Shown: in pieces, positions 36,524-45,263 of the stretch
Layout of the letters: every line of letters starts with the position of its first letter
Position numbering within the stretch: the first letter of the stretch is position 1
NCBI GenBank assembly: GCA_963763485.1
Contig: CAVXOW010000007.1
Location: forward strand, 496,001-560,000
Direction of reading: 5' to 3'
From: CAWCKS01 sp963763485
GTDB lineage: Bacteria; Pseudomonadota; Alphaproteobacteria; Rhizobiales; Xanthobacteraceae
DNA: 64,000 nt
The notes under the pieces: model-generated
What the model was told of the DNA's origin: nothing
The model's input: the letters and a program-made list of their open reading frames with translations, nothing else
Databases searched by the model: none
Made by a program: the position numbers and the translations under genes

Positions 36524-37198
36524 ATGGCATACGAAATATCGATCTGGTTGCTGCCGGTCTTGATTGCGGTCACCTTTCATGAGGCGGCTCATGGGCTTGT
36601 GGCCCATTTGCGGGGCGACGATACTGCATGGCGTTTGGGCAGGGTCACCTTCAATCCGCTGAAGCACATCGACCCAGTTGGCACTGTTTTGCTGCCGGCG
36701 ATGCTTTTGATGCTGCGCTCACCGTTTCTGTTTGGTTATGCGAAACCAGTGCCGGTGAACTTCGGCGCGCTCCGCGATCCGCGGATCGATACGATTTTGG
36801 TAGCTGCCGCCGGCCCCGCCACAAACCTGCTGCTTGCGACGCTTGCGGCGCTCTCCTTTCATTTCGTCGCGTACTTGCCGACTTTGGTAGGGCAATGGGT
36901 GGCCGAAAACCTCCGGAACGCGCTGCTTATCAACGTACTCCTAGCAATATTCAACTTGTTGCCATTGCCGCCGCTCGATGGAGGCCGGATCGCGGTCGGC
37001 GCGCTTCCAAAGGCGCTGTCGATTCCGCTGTCTCGCCTCGAGCCCTACGGCTTTCCGATCCTGATCGGGCTGCTGTTTGTCTTGCCTGTCCTCGGCGCAC
37101 AGCTTGGACTCAATCTGAACTTTATTTCACAACTGATCGCAACGTTGACCGATGCAATCATTGGACTCATCCTTTGGATGACCGGAAACGGCCAGTGA
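36524..37198 (+). CDS. Site-2 protease family (M50) membrane metalloprotease
   Basis: A 224-residue membrane protein with the zinc motif HEAAH (His19, Glu20, His23) in the first helix and the third-ligand motif NLLPLPPLDGGR near 145-156, the S2P/M50 signature. GPATNLLLATL lies between. About five hydrophobic segments are seen, with no PDZ domain, placing it in the compact S2P branch. AGGAGG lies upstream, and the ATG at 36524 is well placed. Such proteases cut membrane-bound regulators or remnants of other proteolysis; no anti-sigma factor is adjacent. It is intact although it follows four broken genes. Confidence 0.88.
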   Translation: MAYEISIWLLPVLIAVTFHEAAHGLVAHLRGDDTAWRLGRVTFNPLKHIDPVGTVLLPAMLLMLRSPFLFGYAKPVPVNFGALRDPRIDTILVAAAGPATNLLLATLAALSFHFVAYLPTLVGQWVAENLRNALLINVLLAIFNLLPLPPLDGGRIAVGALPKALSIPLSRLEPYGFPILIGLLFVLPVLGAQLGLNLNFISQLIATLTDAIIGLILWMTGNGQ

Positions 37199-37477
37199 AC
37201 GACGGATCGCACCGATCCGATGTCGTGCGTCGATAGCAGTTCGGATCTCAAAGACCAGAGTTGTTGGGCACGAACGTCGAATCCGCTAAAGAATTCCATC
37301 ATCGTGACATTGATGTACAATTTTTAACGCAACATTCTGAGCGGCTATGAGTTGAATCAATGCAGGGCCTAATTTGCGATCACTCGCGACAGGGCGCTCC
37401 ACACGGCGCATTGCACCATGTTGACAAGCAGAAAGAAATCGCTCCGTCGGGTCCTGACGATGAGAGGAGATATTCAA

Positions 37478-37843
37478 ATGCCTAACCTATGGTTTCGGAA
37501 AGAAACAGTTCTGGATATCTATAATCTTCTGCTCGCGCTGTTTCTATTCGCGACACCCTGGTTCGTTGCATTCGCAAATGGAGAGGCGAGGGTTGACATA
37601 TGGGCGAGCAGCGCCGCTATCGCCATTGTTTCGATCGCGGCGATTTTGGCGTTCTCGATCTGGGAAGAGTGGCTCAATTTTGCCTTGGGGGTGTGGCTCA
37701 TCCTCTCGCCATGGGCGCTCGGCTTCGCACACACCAGGGCGATGCATTACAGCATCGTGATCGGGTCGCTTGTGGCGTTAGTAGCGGCGACTGAGCTCTT
37801 GGCGATCAACAAGGAAGCGACCGTGCATGGCAGTCACGCTTGA
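37478..37843 (+). CDS. SPW-repeat membrane protein (intact copy)
   Basis: A 121-residue membrane protein with four hydrophobic segments arranged as two SPW units: DIYNLLLALFLFATPWFVAF and WLNFALGVWLILSPWALGF, each ending in an xPW turn. The start at 37478 has GAGAGGAG about nine bases upstream; the open frame extends back to 37418 without support. It is the only intact one of three copies in the window; the others at 5726-5999 and 57779-58228 are broken. The family has no known function. It often sits near stress genes. Confidence 0.8.
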   Translation: MPNLWFRKETVLDIYNLLLALFLFATPWFVAFANGEARVDIWASSAAIAIVSIAAILAFSIWEEWLNFALGVWLILSPWALGFAHTRAMHYSIVIGSLVALVAATELLAINKEATVHGSHA

Positions 37844-38043
37844 GGGCCCGGCGTGTGCCGATCGTTGCAAGCAAATCCTGAAGATCGCCGCTGATGCCAA
37901 ATCGGTTCTATCCGCGCTGATGGTGTGGGCTCGTCGAGGATAAGGCGTTCTGTCCGAACGGGTAAAGCGAACGCATACGTCGCCGCGCTAGGATGGCGGA
38001 TAGAATTGGCGGACGTCGATGACACCATTGATAGGAGGCAGGT

Positions 38044-38697
38044 GTGGCAACTTCTTCGCTGAAGATGACAAATCCCTCCTCGGTTGAGCCAACCCGCCGC
38101 GACTTTCTCTACGTCGCAACAGCCTCTGTGGCTGCGGTTGGCGCGCTGGCGACTTTGGTGCCACTAATTGATCAAATGAACCCGGATGCAGCGACCCTCG
38201 CAGCAGGCGGTCCGGTCGATCTTGATCTGAGCAAAGTCCAGCCCGGTCAACAGGTCGTGGTCACGTGGCGAGGTCACCCGGTCTTTGTGACCAATCGCCC
38301 CCCTGGACTTCTTCATACCCTCCAGGACCCTAGGCTATTGGCGCAACTCGCCGATCCTCTATCCAGCGAACTCCAGCAACCGGCCTATGCGGTCAACTGG
38401 CATCGTTCGCTGAAGCCGGAATATGGAGTGCTTGTCGGAATATGTACGCACCTCGGCTGCATCCCCCTGTTCGAACCACTTCAAAACGCATCGCAGCCGA
38501 CTGCAAACTGGTTGGGCGGCTATTTCTGCCCGTGCCACGGTTCGAAGTACGATCTGGCTGGCCGGGTGTTCAATGGCGTTCCTGCGCCTTATAATTTGCC
38601 TGTCCCACCCTACCGTTTCGTCAACGATACAACGGTGCGGATCGGAGAAAATCCGCTTGGCAGCAACTTCGATTTTTCCTCTATCCGGCAGATCTAA
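38044..38697 (+). CDS. Rieske iron-sulfur protein (ubiquinol-cytochrome c reductase type)
   Basis: A 217-residue Rieske protein. The [2Fe-2S] ligands are visible in CTHLGC (about 138-143) and CPCHGS (about 161-166), and the disulfide Cys are included. The N-terminus has a twin-arginine anchor (TRRDFLYVATASVAAVGAL). GTG is the start at 38044 after GGAGGCAG. In bc1 complexes the gene normally precedes those for cytochrome b and c1, but neither is here. This is therefore a solo copy that may serve as an alternative Rieske subunit or a separate periplasmic electron carrier. A HiPIP and a haem protein are encoded 1.7-4 kb downstream. Confidence 0.9.
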   Translation: MATSSLKMTNPSSVEPTRRDFLYVATASVAAVGALATLVPLIDQMNPDAATLAAGGPVDLDLSKVQPGQQVVVTWRGHPVFVTNRPPGLLHTLQDPRLLAQLADPLSSELQQPAYAVNWHRSLKPEYGVLVGICTHLGCIPLFEPLQNASQPTANWLGGYFCPCHGSKYDLAGRVFNGVPAPYNLPVPPYRFVNDTTVRIGENPLGSNFDFSSIRQI

Positions 38698-39006
38698 ACG
38701 CGCGGCGACCAGTCCGATTGAAGATCGGCGTCATTGGCCAGCGAAACGGCGATTCAATATTTCAAAGCCAAGGGAGCGATCGGGCGATCGACTTGCCTTG
38801 CCGGCTGTACCGCGTCGCATTTTTAAATACATCCAATGTCCCAGAAGGAGGATTGCGATCAATAGCCGCGAGATTGAAAAAGTGACTCGTCCGACTAATC
38901 CAACCGTTTGCATTGAGGCGGCAATCCTCGTTTCATGAGGGCCGAAAGTCGATGATCTGGCGTAGCGCTCTCTCTCGCGCTTGCTGTAGGCCCGTCTTGT
39001 CCAAAC
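38698..39006. other. Intergenic region, no supported gene
   Basis: This lies between the Rieske gene and the end of the DUF389 gene, which converge. One 60-codon minus frame has a hydrophobic segment but no support. No clear terminator hairpin was found. Confidence 0.4.
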
Positions 39007-40080
39007 CTACCTTTCGGGTTCGCCCCCGTCGAAAAGCCGCCCGTGAGGCGTTACGATCGTCGCCTCGACGAAGCGTACCCGCAGCTGCAATTTCGTGCCG
39101 TTTGGTGCAGCCGGAAGTTCGGCTTGCGCATTAGCCACATCTTCTGGCGAAGGCATCTTTGTCCCGCGGACGACGGCCGAGGTAATCGAGGCACCGGCCT
39201 CGTTGGAGAAGCGGACATCGATCAGGTAGGAGCCCGACATGTCATCGAAGTGCTCACGCAAGACCGCGTGAACTTTGCTCTCGAACAGCGATCGGGCAAT
39301 TGCGGTGTTAAGTTGAAATCCGAGCACGGCACCTAGCACGACGACGATCAGGAGACTGGGAAGATCGCGGCGCACGAACGCGAACAGTCCGCGTTTTCCG
39401 ACCGACGTAAGCTGTCGAAAGCCGCCAACCCAAAACACCGCCGAGAACGCCACCTAAATCGCGACTACATTGGTGAATGCCAGAAGCAGCGCACCACCCG
39501 CCAGCTCGAAGTCGCCGCGTGCCACCAACATGCCCGCGGCGGCCAGCGGTGGGACTAGGGCGGTGGCGACCGCGACTCCGACGATGGCGGTACCGACCCG
39601 AGGAGATAGCACCGCGATCGCTCCTGCCGCACCGCCCGCCAGGGCAATAATCAAATCGAACAGTCTTGCATCAGTGCGAGAAACGATTTCGGCGGTCAGC
39701 GGGACATCGCGGTGGACGAGCCCAATCATGATCGCGATGGAGAGGATCCATGCCATGCCTCCAGAAAGCGTACGCAGTGCCACCTTGAGAAGTGGCCTGT
39801 CGCTTTCGTTCACTCCAAGCGCGACGCCCGAAATAGGACCGAGCAGCATCGCAACGACCATGGCACCGATCACCACGGCCGGACTGTTAGCGAGCAGCCC
39901 ATAACACGCAATGACGGTCGCCAACGCATTCATGAGCCAGTAGACGCCGGTCGGTTCGCTTCCTTCGCGGACCGCGCTGAAGATCGCTTGCGGTGACTGC
40001 GGGAGCCGAGAGGCGTCAGCCCGGTTGGTTTGTCCGCTAGCGAGCCGATCATCCCTTGCGGGGCGAGTCTCGTCACCCAT
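39007..40080 (-). pseudogene. DUF389 family membrane protein, split by an in-frame amber codon
   Basis: The gene starts at 40080 and encodes a multi-helix DUF389 protein: PTGVYWLMNALATVIACYGL, SPAVVIGAMVVAMLLGPISG, ATALVPPLAAAGMLVARGD, LLLAFTNVVAI. At 39454-39456 a TAG stop follows. The same frame continues without a shift as VAFSAVFWVGGFRQLTSVGK and then DLPSLLIVVVLGAVLGFQLN to 39007. Family members have a short polar residue at this point, and CAG (Gln) to TAG is the simplest explanation. The upstream part (208 residues) and the downstream part (148, could start at GTG 39453) might both be made. The family's function is unknown. Confidence 0.78.
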
Positions 40081-40352
40081 GCTTGCAAGACCCTGATTTG
40101 ATTGCGTATAACGACGTCTTGATACCGGAGCTCGTCAGCTAGGGTCGATATCTACGCTTCTGCGCGCCCCAAAAATCCTTGCGTTGTCGACCGCCGTGTG
40201 CACCTCGGTGCCGTCCAATGATTCAACGATAGTCAGAATGCCAGCTGGTAACAGTTTTGTGAGCATCGATAAAGGAGTCGCCTTACGTACGGCTTCCGCC
40301 TTAAATATTTGCCTGTAGCGCAATTTGGCGTTCCCGGCGATCACGAGGAATC

Positions 40353-40610
40353 ATGGGAGCAATATATTCCCGGCGTTCGGCTTTCCTGAGCGGCGCGGCA
40401 TACGCTACCGCGATAGCCACAATCATCGCTGCGGAGACGCGCCCGGCGCAGGCCGCCAAGGTGTCAAAGGCGGCCGTCGGCTATCAAGATACGCCGAAGA
40501 ACGGCCAGAAATGTAGTAACTGTGTGCTGTTCGAGCCGCCTAGCGGGTGCAAGAGCGTCGCTGGTGTCATCAGTCCAAATGGCTGGTGCGCAATTTATCG
40601 CAAAGCATGA
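40353..40610 (+). CDS. High-potential iron-sulfur protein (HiPIP)
   Basis: An 85-residue periplasmic [4Fe-4S] electron carrier. The four cluster ligands are Cys54, Cys57, Cys66 and Cys79 in CSNC, SGC and NGWC, the compact HiPIP spacing (C-x2-C-x8-C-x12-C). A twin-arginine signal (SRRSAFLSG, then a hydrophobic stretch ending in AQAA near 34) fits export with the cluster already inserted. GAATC precedes the ATG and the ribosome-binding site is weak. HiPIPs pass electrons from bc1 or from iron/sulfur oxidation to terminal acceptors. It lies 120 bp upstream of the haem-barrel gene, on the same strand. Confidence 0.88.
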   Translation: MGAIYSRRSAFLSGAAYATAIATIIAAETRPAQAAKVSKAAVGYQDTPKNGQKCSNCVLFEPPSGCKSVAGVISPNGWCAIYRKA

Positions 40611-40730
40611 GGTAGGGAGTTTCGAACTTCTAAAAGTCGCTGATGTCAAAATGGGCTTGAGCATTTTGGGGGGTGCCCTTTGTCTCCGATCGTCAGGACG
40701 TCCGTCTGCGTACCGAGAAGCCGCCAGAGA

Positions 40731-42245
40731 ATGGTTGCCGCCGTGCCGGCATCGAAGAACAAGATTGCTGCCGTCGTCTTTGCGACAGCGCTCGTCGGCA
40801 GTTTGGCGACTACGGATCGCGCCGCTGCATTGCCGAGTTTTGCACGGCAGACCGGCCAACCGTGCGGCGCCTGCCATACGGATTTTCCCGGCCTCACACC
40901 ATTTGGCCGCGAGTTCAAATTGGGCGGCTATACCTTGGGTGGAGGAAAGTTTCGGACCGCGCTGTTCCCCTTTCAGAATAATGATCCAACAAAGGCCTTG
41001 GCGGCTTATGTAAAGGCCGCGCCAGATTCCTCCAAAGGACAGACTGACCCCAGTCAAGTTTGGGCGCCGCCCATTTCGATGATGACAATCGTCGGATACA
41101 CGCACACTCAGGCACCGCAGGATGCGACCGGATCGCCATACCACTCGAACGACAACGTGGTCGTATCGCCTGTGAGCTTGTTCTGGGGTGGCGCCATCAC
41201 TGACAACGTGGGTGCCTTTGTCCAGGGAACCTACAATGGTGCTCCGTTTGGTCCTCAGGATCCGGCCGATCCATTCGCGAAGTTCGAAGCGACGTGGGAC
41301 AACCTCGACATCCGTTATGCCAACACCGGTACTCTTGGCGACCTGGCCGTTACCTATGGTGTCACGGCGAACAACAATCCGAGTGTTCAAGACCCTTGGA
41401 ATACGACGCCTGCCTGGTCGTTCCCCTACGCGGTCTCAAGCATCGCGCCAACTCCAGCCGCCGGTACTTTAATTGATGGCACTTTTGCTGCGCATGTAGG
41501 AGGTGTCGGCGCCTACGCTTGGATAAACAATCTCGTGTATCTGGAAGTGTCGGGCTATCGGACAATCGCCCGTGGCGCCCAGGCCAGCTTGGGAACCGAT
41601 CCTTTTGGTGCACCCGGATTGTTCGGGGGCATTGCGCCGTATTGGCGGGCGGCGGTCGAGCCTCATTGGGGCAATCATTGGTTGGAGTTTGGCGCTTTTG
41701 GAATGGCGGCAAATGTCCATCCATGGACGTTCGCGCTGAATGGGGTCGGGCTCTATCAAAATGCGACCTTCGCTCAAACGGATCGCTATAACGATGTTGG
41801 CTTCAACTCGCAGTACCAATACAAGGGGGACAATTATTGGATAACGCTTCGTGGTACTTTCATCCATGAGAGCCAGAAGCTTGATGCGAGTTTTCCCAAC
41901 GGACTTTCAAGCAATCCGACAAATCAGCTCAATACGCTGAAGGCGCTGGCTTCGCTTGCCTACGGGAACGACAATCAAGTCGTCCTCACAGGCCAATACT
42001 TCGACACTTACGGCACCGCGGACCCGCTGTTGTATGGCGGCCTCGCGAGCGGCTTCAGCCCAAACAGCAACGGCTACGTCGCCGAAATCGCGTATATTCC
42101 ATTTATCACGAGCGATGCTCCGGTCTGGCCATGGGCCAATGCGCGCATTGGTCTACAATATACTTACTATAACAAATTTGATGGCACGACAGTCAACGCT
42201 CATAGCAATAACACCCTGTTTCTCTACGCTTGGCTAGCGATGTAG
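40731..42245 (+). CDS. Exported mono-haem c-type protein with predicted outer-membrane beta-barrel
   Basis: A protein of about 504 residues. The signal peptide (KNKIAAVVFATALVGSLATT) is followed near residue 45 by CGACH, one c-type haem site, within ARQTGQPCGACHTDFPG, and by LTPFGREFKLGGYTLGGG. The rest (about 100-504) has alternating aromatic/polar strands, Gly-Asn-Tyr-rich turns and a terminal LFLYAWLAM, which suggest an outer-membrane beta-barrel. Related proteins in Bradyrhizobium/Rhodopseudomonas are annotated only as cytochrome c. I chose the Met at 40731; the frame opens at 40680. The HiPIP gene just upstream suggests a joint electron-transfer role. The barrel assignment is by eye. Confidence 0.68.
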   Translation: MVAAVPASKNKIAAVVFATALVGSLATTDRAAALPSFARQTGQPCGACHTDFPGLTPFGREFKLGGYTLGGGKFRTALFPFQNNDPTKALAAYVKAAPDSSKGQTDPSQVWAPPISMMTIVGYTHTQAPQDATGSPYHSNDNVVVSPVSLFWGGAITDNVGAFVQGTYNGAPFGPQDPADPFAKFEATWDNLDIRYANTGTLGDLAVTYGVTANNNPSVQDPWNTTPAWSFPYAVSSIAPTPAAGTLIDGTFAAHVGGVGAYAWINNLVYLEVSGYRTIARGAQASLGTDPFGAPGLFGGIAPYWRAAVEPHWGNHWLEFGAFGMAANVHPWTFALNGVGLYQNATFAQTDRYNDVGFNSQYQYKGDNYWITLRGTFIHESQKLDASFPNGLSSNPTNQLNTLKALASLAYGNDNQVVLTGQYFDTYGTADPLLYGGLASGFSPNSNGYVAEIAYIPFITSDAPVWPWANARIGLQYTYYNKFDGTTVNAHSNNTLFLYAWLAM

Positions 42246-42408
42246 TGAGGTGATTCCTCCTTGTCGAAAACAGGAGCGATTGTTTGGGTCTGTCCGAGGC
42301 CGGTAGGACCCAATCTACGGTGACGTGTTGGGGCACTTGTCGCATCTGACTTGAATGCGCGATGTTCAAAGATCTGCGCATGAGGGTCTCTGAGGATCGA
42401 TCGTCGCG

Positions 42409-42624
42409 ATGAACCCGATATATTGGAAACGAGAGCATCAAATCGCATTCGTGATTGCGGTCGTCGTCTGTGCCTGCCTGGGCGTTTTTGCCGGCTCTCA
42501 GCGTGTTGACCCGTCTGCAGACCTATACTGGGTCCGGGTCGGATTGTGGGGCGTCGCGGGCGCAGCAATGGGCACCGTGGGCGCCTCCATCGGCCAATTA
42601 ATCCGCAATCGAAGGTCGGGTTAA
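42409..42624 (+). CDS. Small two-helix membrane protein, twin 1
   Basis: A 71-residue protein beginning MNPIYWKREHQIAFVIAVVV, with one hydrophobic helix at about 12-32 and another at about 44-64 containing a Gly-rich GAAMGTVGASIG motif. It shares the MNPxxWKREHQ start with the next gene at 42746-42988, so the two are tandem paralogues. The function is unknown. It follows the haem-barrel gene by about 160 bp. Confidence 0.6.
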   Translation: MNPIYWKREHQIAFVIAVVVCACLGVFAGSQRVDPSADLYWVRVGLWGVAGAAMGTVGASIGQLIRNRRSG

Positions 42625-42745
42625 GATACTTAGGCAAGCCTCTAACCATGTTCCCGCAGCGATCGATTTATGCGAAGCACTGCGGCGACCACCAATCGAG
42701 GAGCCGCGGCTCGGCCGACGGTCGCAACGGATCATGGGGGCGAAG

Positions 42746-42988
42746 ATGAACCCTTTGCACTGGAAGCGGGAGCATCAACTCGCTGGGGTCATCATGAGCG
42801 TTGTTGGGGCTGTCCTCGGCCTATTGCTGGGATTCATTCATTCGCCATTCTTTTCGTTATCCCAAACAGGAAGCGCGTTCGCGATGTGGCTGTCGCTCCC
42901 CGGCCAATATTGGCAGTGGCCCCTATTCGGCTTTCTCATCACTGGGGTCGTTTTTTATTTGGTGCAGCTTTTTAGAGATGCAAATTAG
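42746..42988 (+). CDS. Small two-helix membrane protein, twin 2
   Basis: An 80-residue protein starting MNPLHWKREHQLAGVIMSVV, clearly related to the preceding 71-residue protein in its first 30 residues and in having two membrane helices (about 12-30 and 58-76). The C-terminal helix differs. GGGGGCGAAG precedes the ATG; another in-frame ATG lies four codons upstream at 42734. The decayed IS256 fragment begins right after its stop, so its 3' flank was reshaped by insertion. The function is unknown. Confidence 0.58.
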   Translation: MNPLHWKREHQLAGVIMSVVGAVLGLLLGFIHSPFFSLSQTGSAFAMWLSLPGQYWQWPLFGFLITGVVFYLVQLFRDAN

Positions 42989-42989
42989 G

Positions 42990-43320
42990 CCTGCTTGCGT
43001 TGTTGCCACGCTGGACCATTCATCGTTTTGTTCGAGCAAGGTCGCGCCGACCAGGCGAGGGATCGCATATTCATTGCGAGATGTGACGATGTCGGCTCGT
43101 CGCTTCATCTCACCATTGACGCGCTCAAGTGGATTGGCCGAGCGCAGCTTGGCCCGGGTCGCGGCAGGAAAGCTCATAGGCCAATACATCAGTCTCAGCT
43201 TTCCGTGAGCTTGGGCAGCTTGTGAGGGCTCGTCGGCAACTCTTCGCCATTGGGTGCGAGCCGCCTCGGTGTCATCCTGGGCAAACGTTGTCGCGATGAA
43301 GGAAGAGACGACAAGACGGC
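42990..43320 (-). mobile_element. IS256-family transposase remnant
   Basis: The minus strand encodes SSFIATTFAQDDTEAARTQW, then YWPMSFPAATRAKLRSANPLERVNGEMKRR and YAIPRLVGATLLEQNDEW. These are the conserved C-terminal segments of Mutator/IS256 transposases (NPLERxNxEhKRR; LVGAxLLEQNDEW). Only the last third remains. No start and no terminal repeats were found. It abuts an IS5-type scrap on one side and the small membrane gene on the other. Confidence 0.75.
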
Positions 43321-43556
43321 TGTGCCGACCGGCGCGCGATCGGATCGTTTCACGATCTGGAGCTTCCATGCTCCGGTGCACCAACCACGAGCGCCATTTT
43401 GTCACTGCATATCAAAGATGCGCTGGATGAGCGGGAACAGTCGCGCATGCAGCAGATCGAAGGTACCATCACGGTTCTGAACATCGGTGGAATAAATGAT
43501 CGCAGCGCGGCGATCTCCTGGTTCATGCGACTCAAGAACTTTCCGGATCAACTCTC
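43320..43556 (-). mobile_element. IS5-family transposase remnant
   Basis: On the minus strand, LIRKVLESHEPGD, AAIIYSTDVQNRDGTFDLLH and FPLIQRIF are followed in another frame by WKLQIVKRSDRAPVG. TDVQNRDG and WxLxIVKRSD are recognisable IS5-family transposase motifs. The frame stops at least once. It lies directly beyond the original stop codon of the coiled-coil gene interrupted by IS66, showing an earlier round of insertion and loss. Confidence 0.55.
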
Positions 43557-43576
43557 TTAATGTTTGTTTTGCTTGA

Positions 43577-43584
43577 TGACATTC
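43577..43584. repeat. 8-bp target duplication of IS66, left copy
   Basis: TGACATTC lies directly outside the left terminal repeat and is repeated exactly at 46123-46130 directly outside the right one. Eight base pairs is the usual duplication length for IS66. Confidence 0.88.
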
Positions 43585-43604
43585 GTAAGCGCTTAACCGC
43601 GACC

Positions 43605-45194
43605 CTATTGACGCAGGCTTGACGCTTTACGGAATCGCCACGGCATGAGGTCTTCGATTTTGCTGTTGGGATGGCCGTCGATGATCGCCTCGAGTGTTTC
43701 GGCGATGTAGGCGGCCGGGTTGACGTCGTTAAGCTTGCAGGTAGCGACGATCGATGCAAGCAAGGCCCAATTTTCAGCCCCGACCTCCGAGCCGGCGAAG
43801 AACGCATTTTTTCTGGTCAGGCAGACTGGCCGGATGGCGTTCTCGACCGGGTTGGTGTCGAGCTCGAGGCGCCCGTCTTCAAGGAAGCGGGTCAGTCCCT
43901 GCCAGTGATTGAGCGCGTAGCGGATGTCCTCGGCGAGCGTCGAGCCGCTGGAGATCATCGACAGCTGTTTCTCGAACCACGGCTTTAACGCGGCAACCAT
44001 GGGCAGCGAGTGCTCCTTGCGCGCGGCCAGCCGGCTATCCGGCGATGAGCTGCGTACCATGGCTTCGACGGCGTAAAGCTGTGCGATGTGCCGAACGGCG
44101 GCCTGGGCGATCGGCGATTTGCTGTTGCGGGCCAATTTGACGAAGCGCCGGCGCAAATGGCTCCAGCAATGCACGAGCGTCCAAGGCCCTTGCGGTCGCG
44201 CGACTTCGGTCAGTCGGTCATAACCGTCATAGGCATCGCATTGCAGGAAGCGTCCGCTAAAGCCGTCCAGGAACTGCTCCGCGAAGGCACCGCTGCGACC
44301 GGAGGCATATCGGAACAGCACGATCGGCGGACTTGGGCCGCTGTGGCCGCGGTCGTCGGAGACGATCGCCCAGAAGTAACCTTTCTTCGTTTGGCCGCGC
44401 CCTGGATCGAGTACTGGCGCCGTGGTTTCGTCCATGAACAGACGATCCGCCATGGCCAGACGGCGGCGCATGTGGTCCGCGATGGGTTGGAGATGGAAGC
44501 AAGCGCGGCCGGACCAGTTGCCCAGTGTCGCCCGATCAAGCCGGATCCCCTGGCGCGCATAGATCTCGGCTTGACGGTAAAACGGCGAGTGGTCGCCGAA
44601 CTTGGAGACGATCACGTGCGCAATCGCCGCTTCGGTCGGCAGTCCACCAGGCACGACATGCTCCGGCGCGTGTGCCTGCATGACAGGGCCCGAGCAGCGG
44701 CGGCAGATGTATTTCGGGCGGCGCGTGACCAGCACGCGCCATTGTGCCGGGATCACGTCGAGGCGCTCGCTCACGTCTTCGCCGATCTTCGTCATGGCGC
44801 CGCAACCGCACGGACAGAGCGTGTTCGCAGGCTCGATGATCCGCTCCACCCGCGGCAAATGGGCAGGCAAGCAGCCGCGATTGCGATGAGAGCTTTGATC
44901 CGTCGCGTTTCGTGATCGGCCCTTGATTACAGCCTCGGCTCTCTCCTGCGCCGCGTCCAGGATGCCTTGCGCGATCTCCACGTCTTCCAGCGGTAAGTGA
45001 TACTGATCTGGCCGCAGCTTCTCGGACGTCGCGCCGAACTTCTCGCGTTGCAATTCGCCGAGAATGACCTCTAACCGACGCCGCGCCTCTTCCGACGTCG
45101 CCAGCGCCGCCTGATGCTCGCTCAAGGCCGCCTGCGTTTGCGCCAAAAGCGCTTTCAGTTGTTCATTTTCGTCGCGCAGCGCCGCGAAGCTCAT
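43605..45194 (-). CDS. tnpC: IS66 family transposase TnpC
   Basis: A 529-residue DDE transposase. It has an N-terminal leucine-zipper-like region (1-60, LLAQTQAALSEHQAAL), a zinc ribbon with CPCGCG and CRRCSG (about 135-185), and the catalytic domain (MDETTAPVLDPGRG contains the first Asp; YDGYDRL the second). The C-terminal EdG..DTNPVENAIRPVCLTRKN holds the Glu and the IS66 C-terminal domain. The frame is intact. It lies 69 bp after tnpB in the element. Confidence 0.93.
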   Translation of the reverse strand: MSFAALRDENEQLKALLAQTQAALSEHQAALATSEEARRRLEVILGELQREKFGATSEKLRPDQYHLPLEDVEIAQGILDAAQERAEAVIKGRSRNATDQSSHRNRGCLPAHLPRVERIIEPANTLCPCGCGAMTKIGEDVSERLDVIPAQWRVLVTRRPKYICRRCSGPVMQAHAPEHVVPGGLPTEAAIAHVIVSKFGDHSPFYRQAEIYARQGIRLDRATLGNWSGRACFHLQPIADHMRRRLAMADRLFMDETTAPVLDPGRGQTKKGYFWAIVSDDRGHSGPSPPIVLFRYASGRSGAFAEQFLDGFSGRFLQCDAYDGYDRLTEVARPQGPWTLVHCWSHLRRRFVKLARNSKSPIAQAAVRHIAQLYAVEAMVRSSSPDSRLAARKEHSLPMVAALKPWFEKQLSMISSGSTLAEDIRYALNHWQGLTRFLEDGRLELDTNPVENAIRPVCLTRKNAFFAGSEVGAENWALLASIVATCKLNDVNPAAYIAETLEAIIDGHPNSKIEDLMPWRFRKASSLRQ

Positions 45195-45263
45195 GCGCTA
45201 TTTCGAGCATATCGCCGCCGCGCGTGCCACGTTCAAAATAGCTTCCGAGTCATTCTGCCGCAG

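Noticed and set aside
40310..40330. FixK-like box upstream of the HiPIP gene (TTGCCTGTAGCGCAA)
   Set aside because: The half-sites are one base too far apart for the 14-bp FixK/FNR pattern, so I do not call it.
40135..40344. A 69-codon minus frame divergent from the HiPIP gene
   Set aside because: No recognisable motif and no convincing ribosome-binding site; it may be the upstream region only.
44088..44915. A 275-codon plus-strand open frame
   Set aside because: It lies opposite the intact IS66 tnpC gene and lacks motifs.
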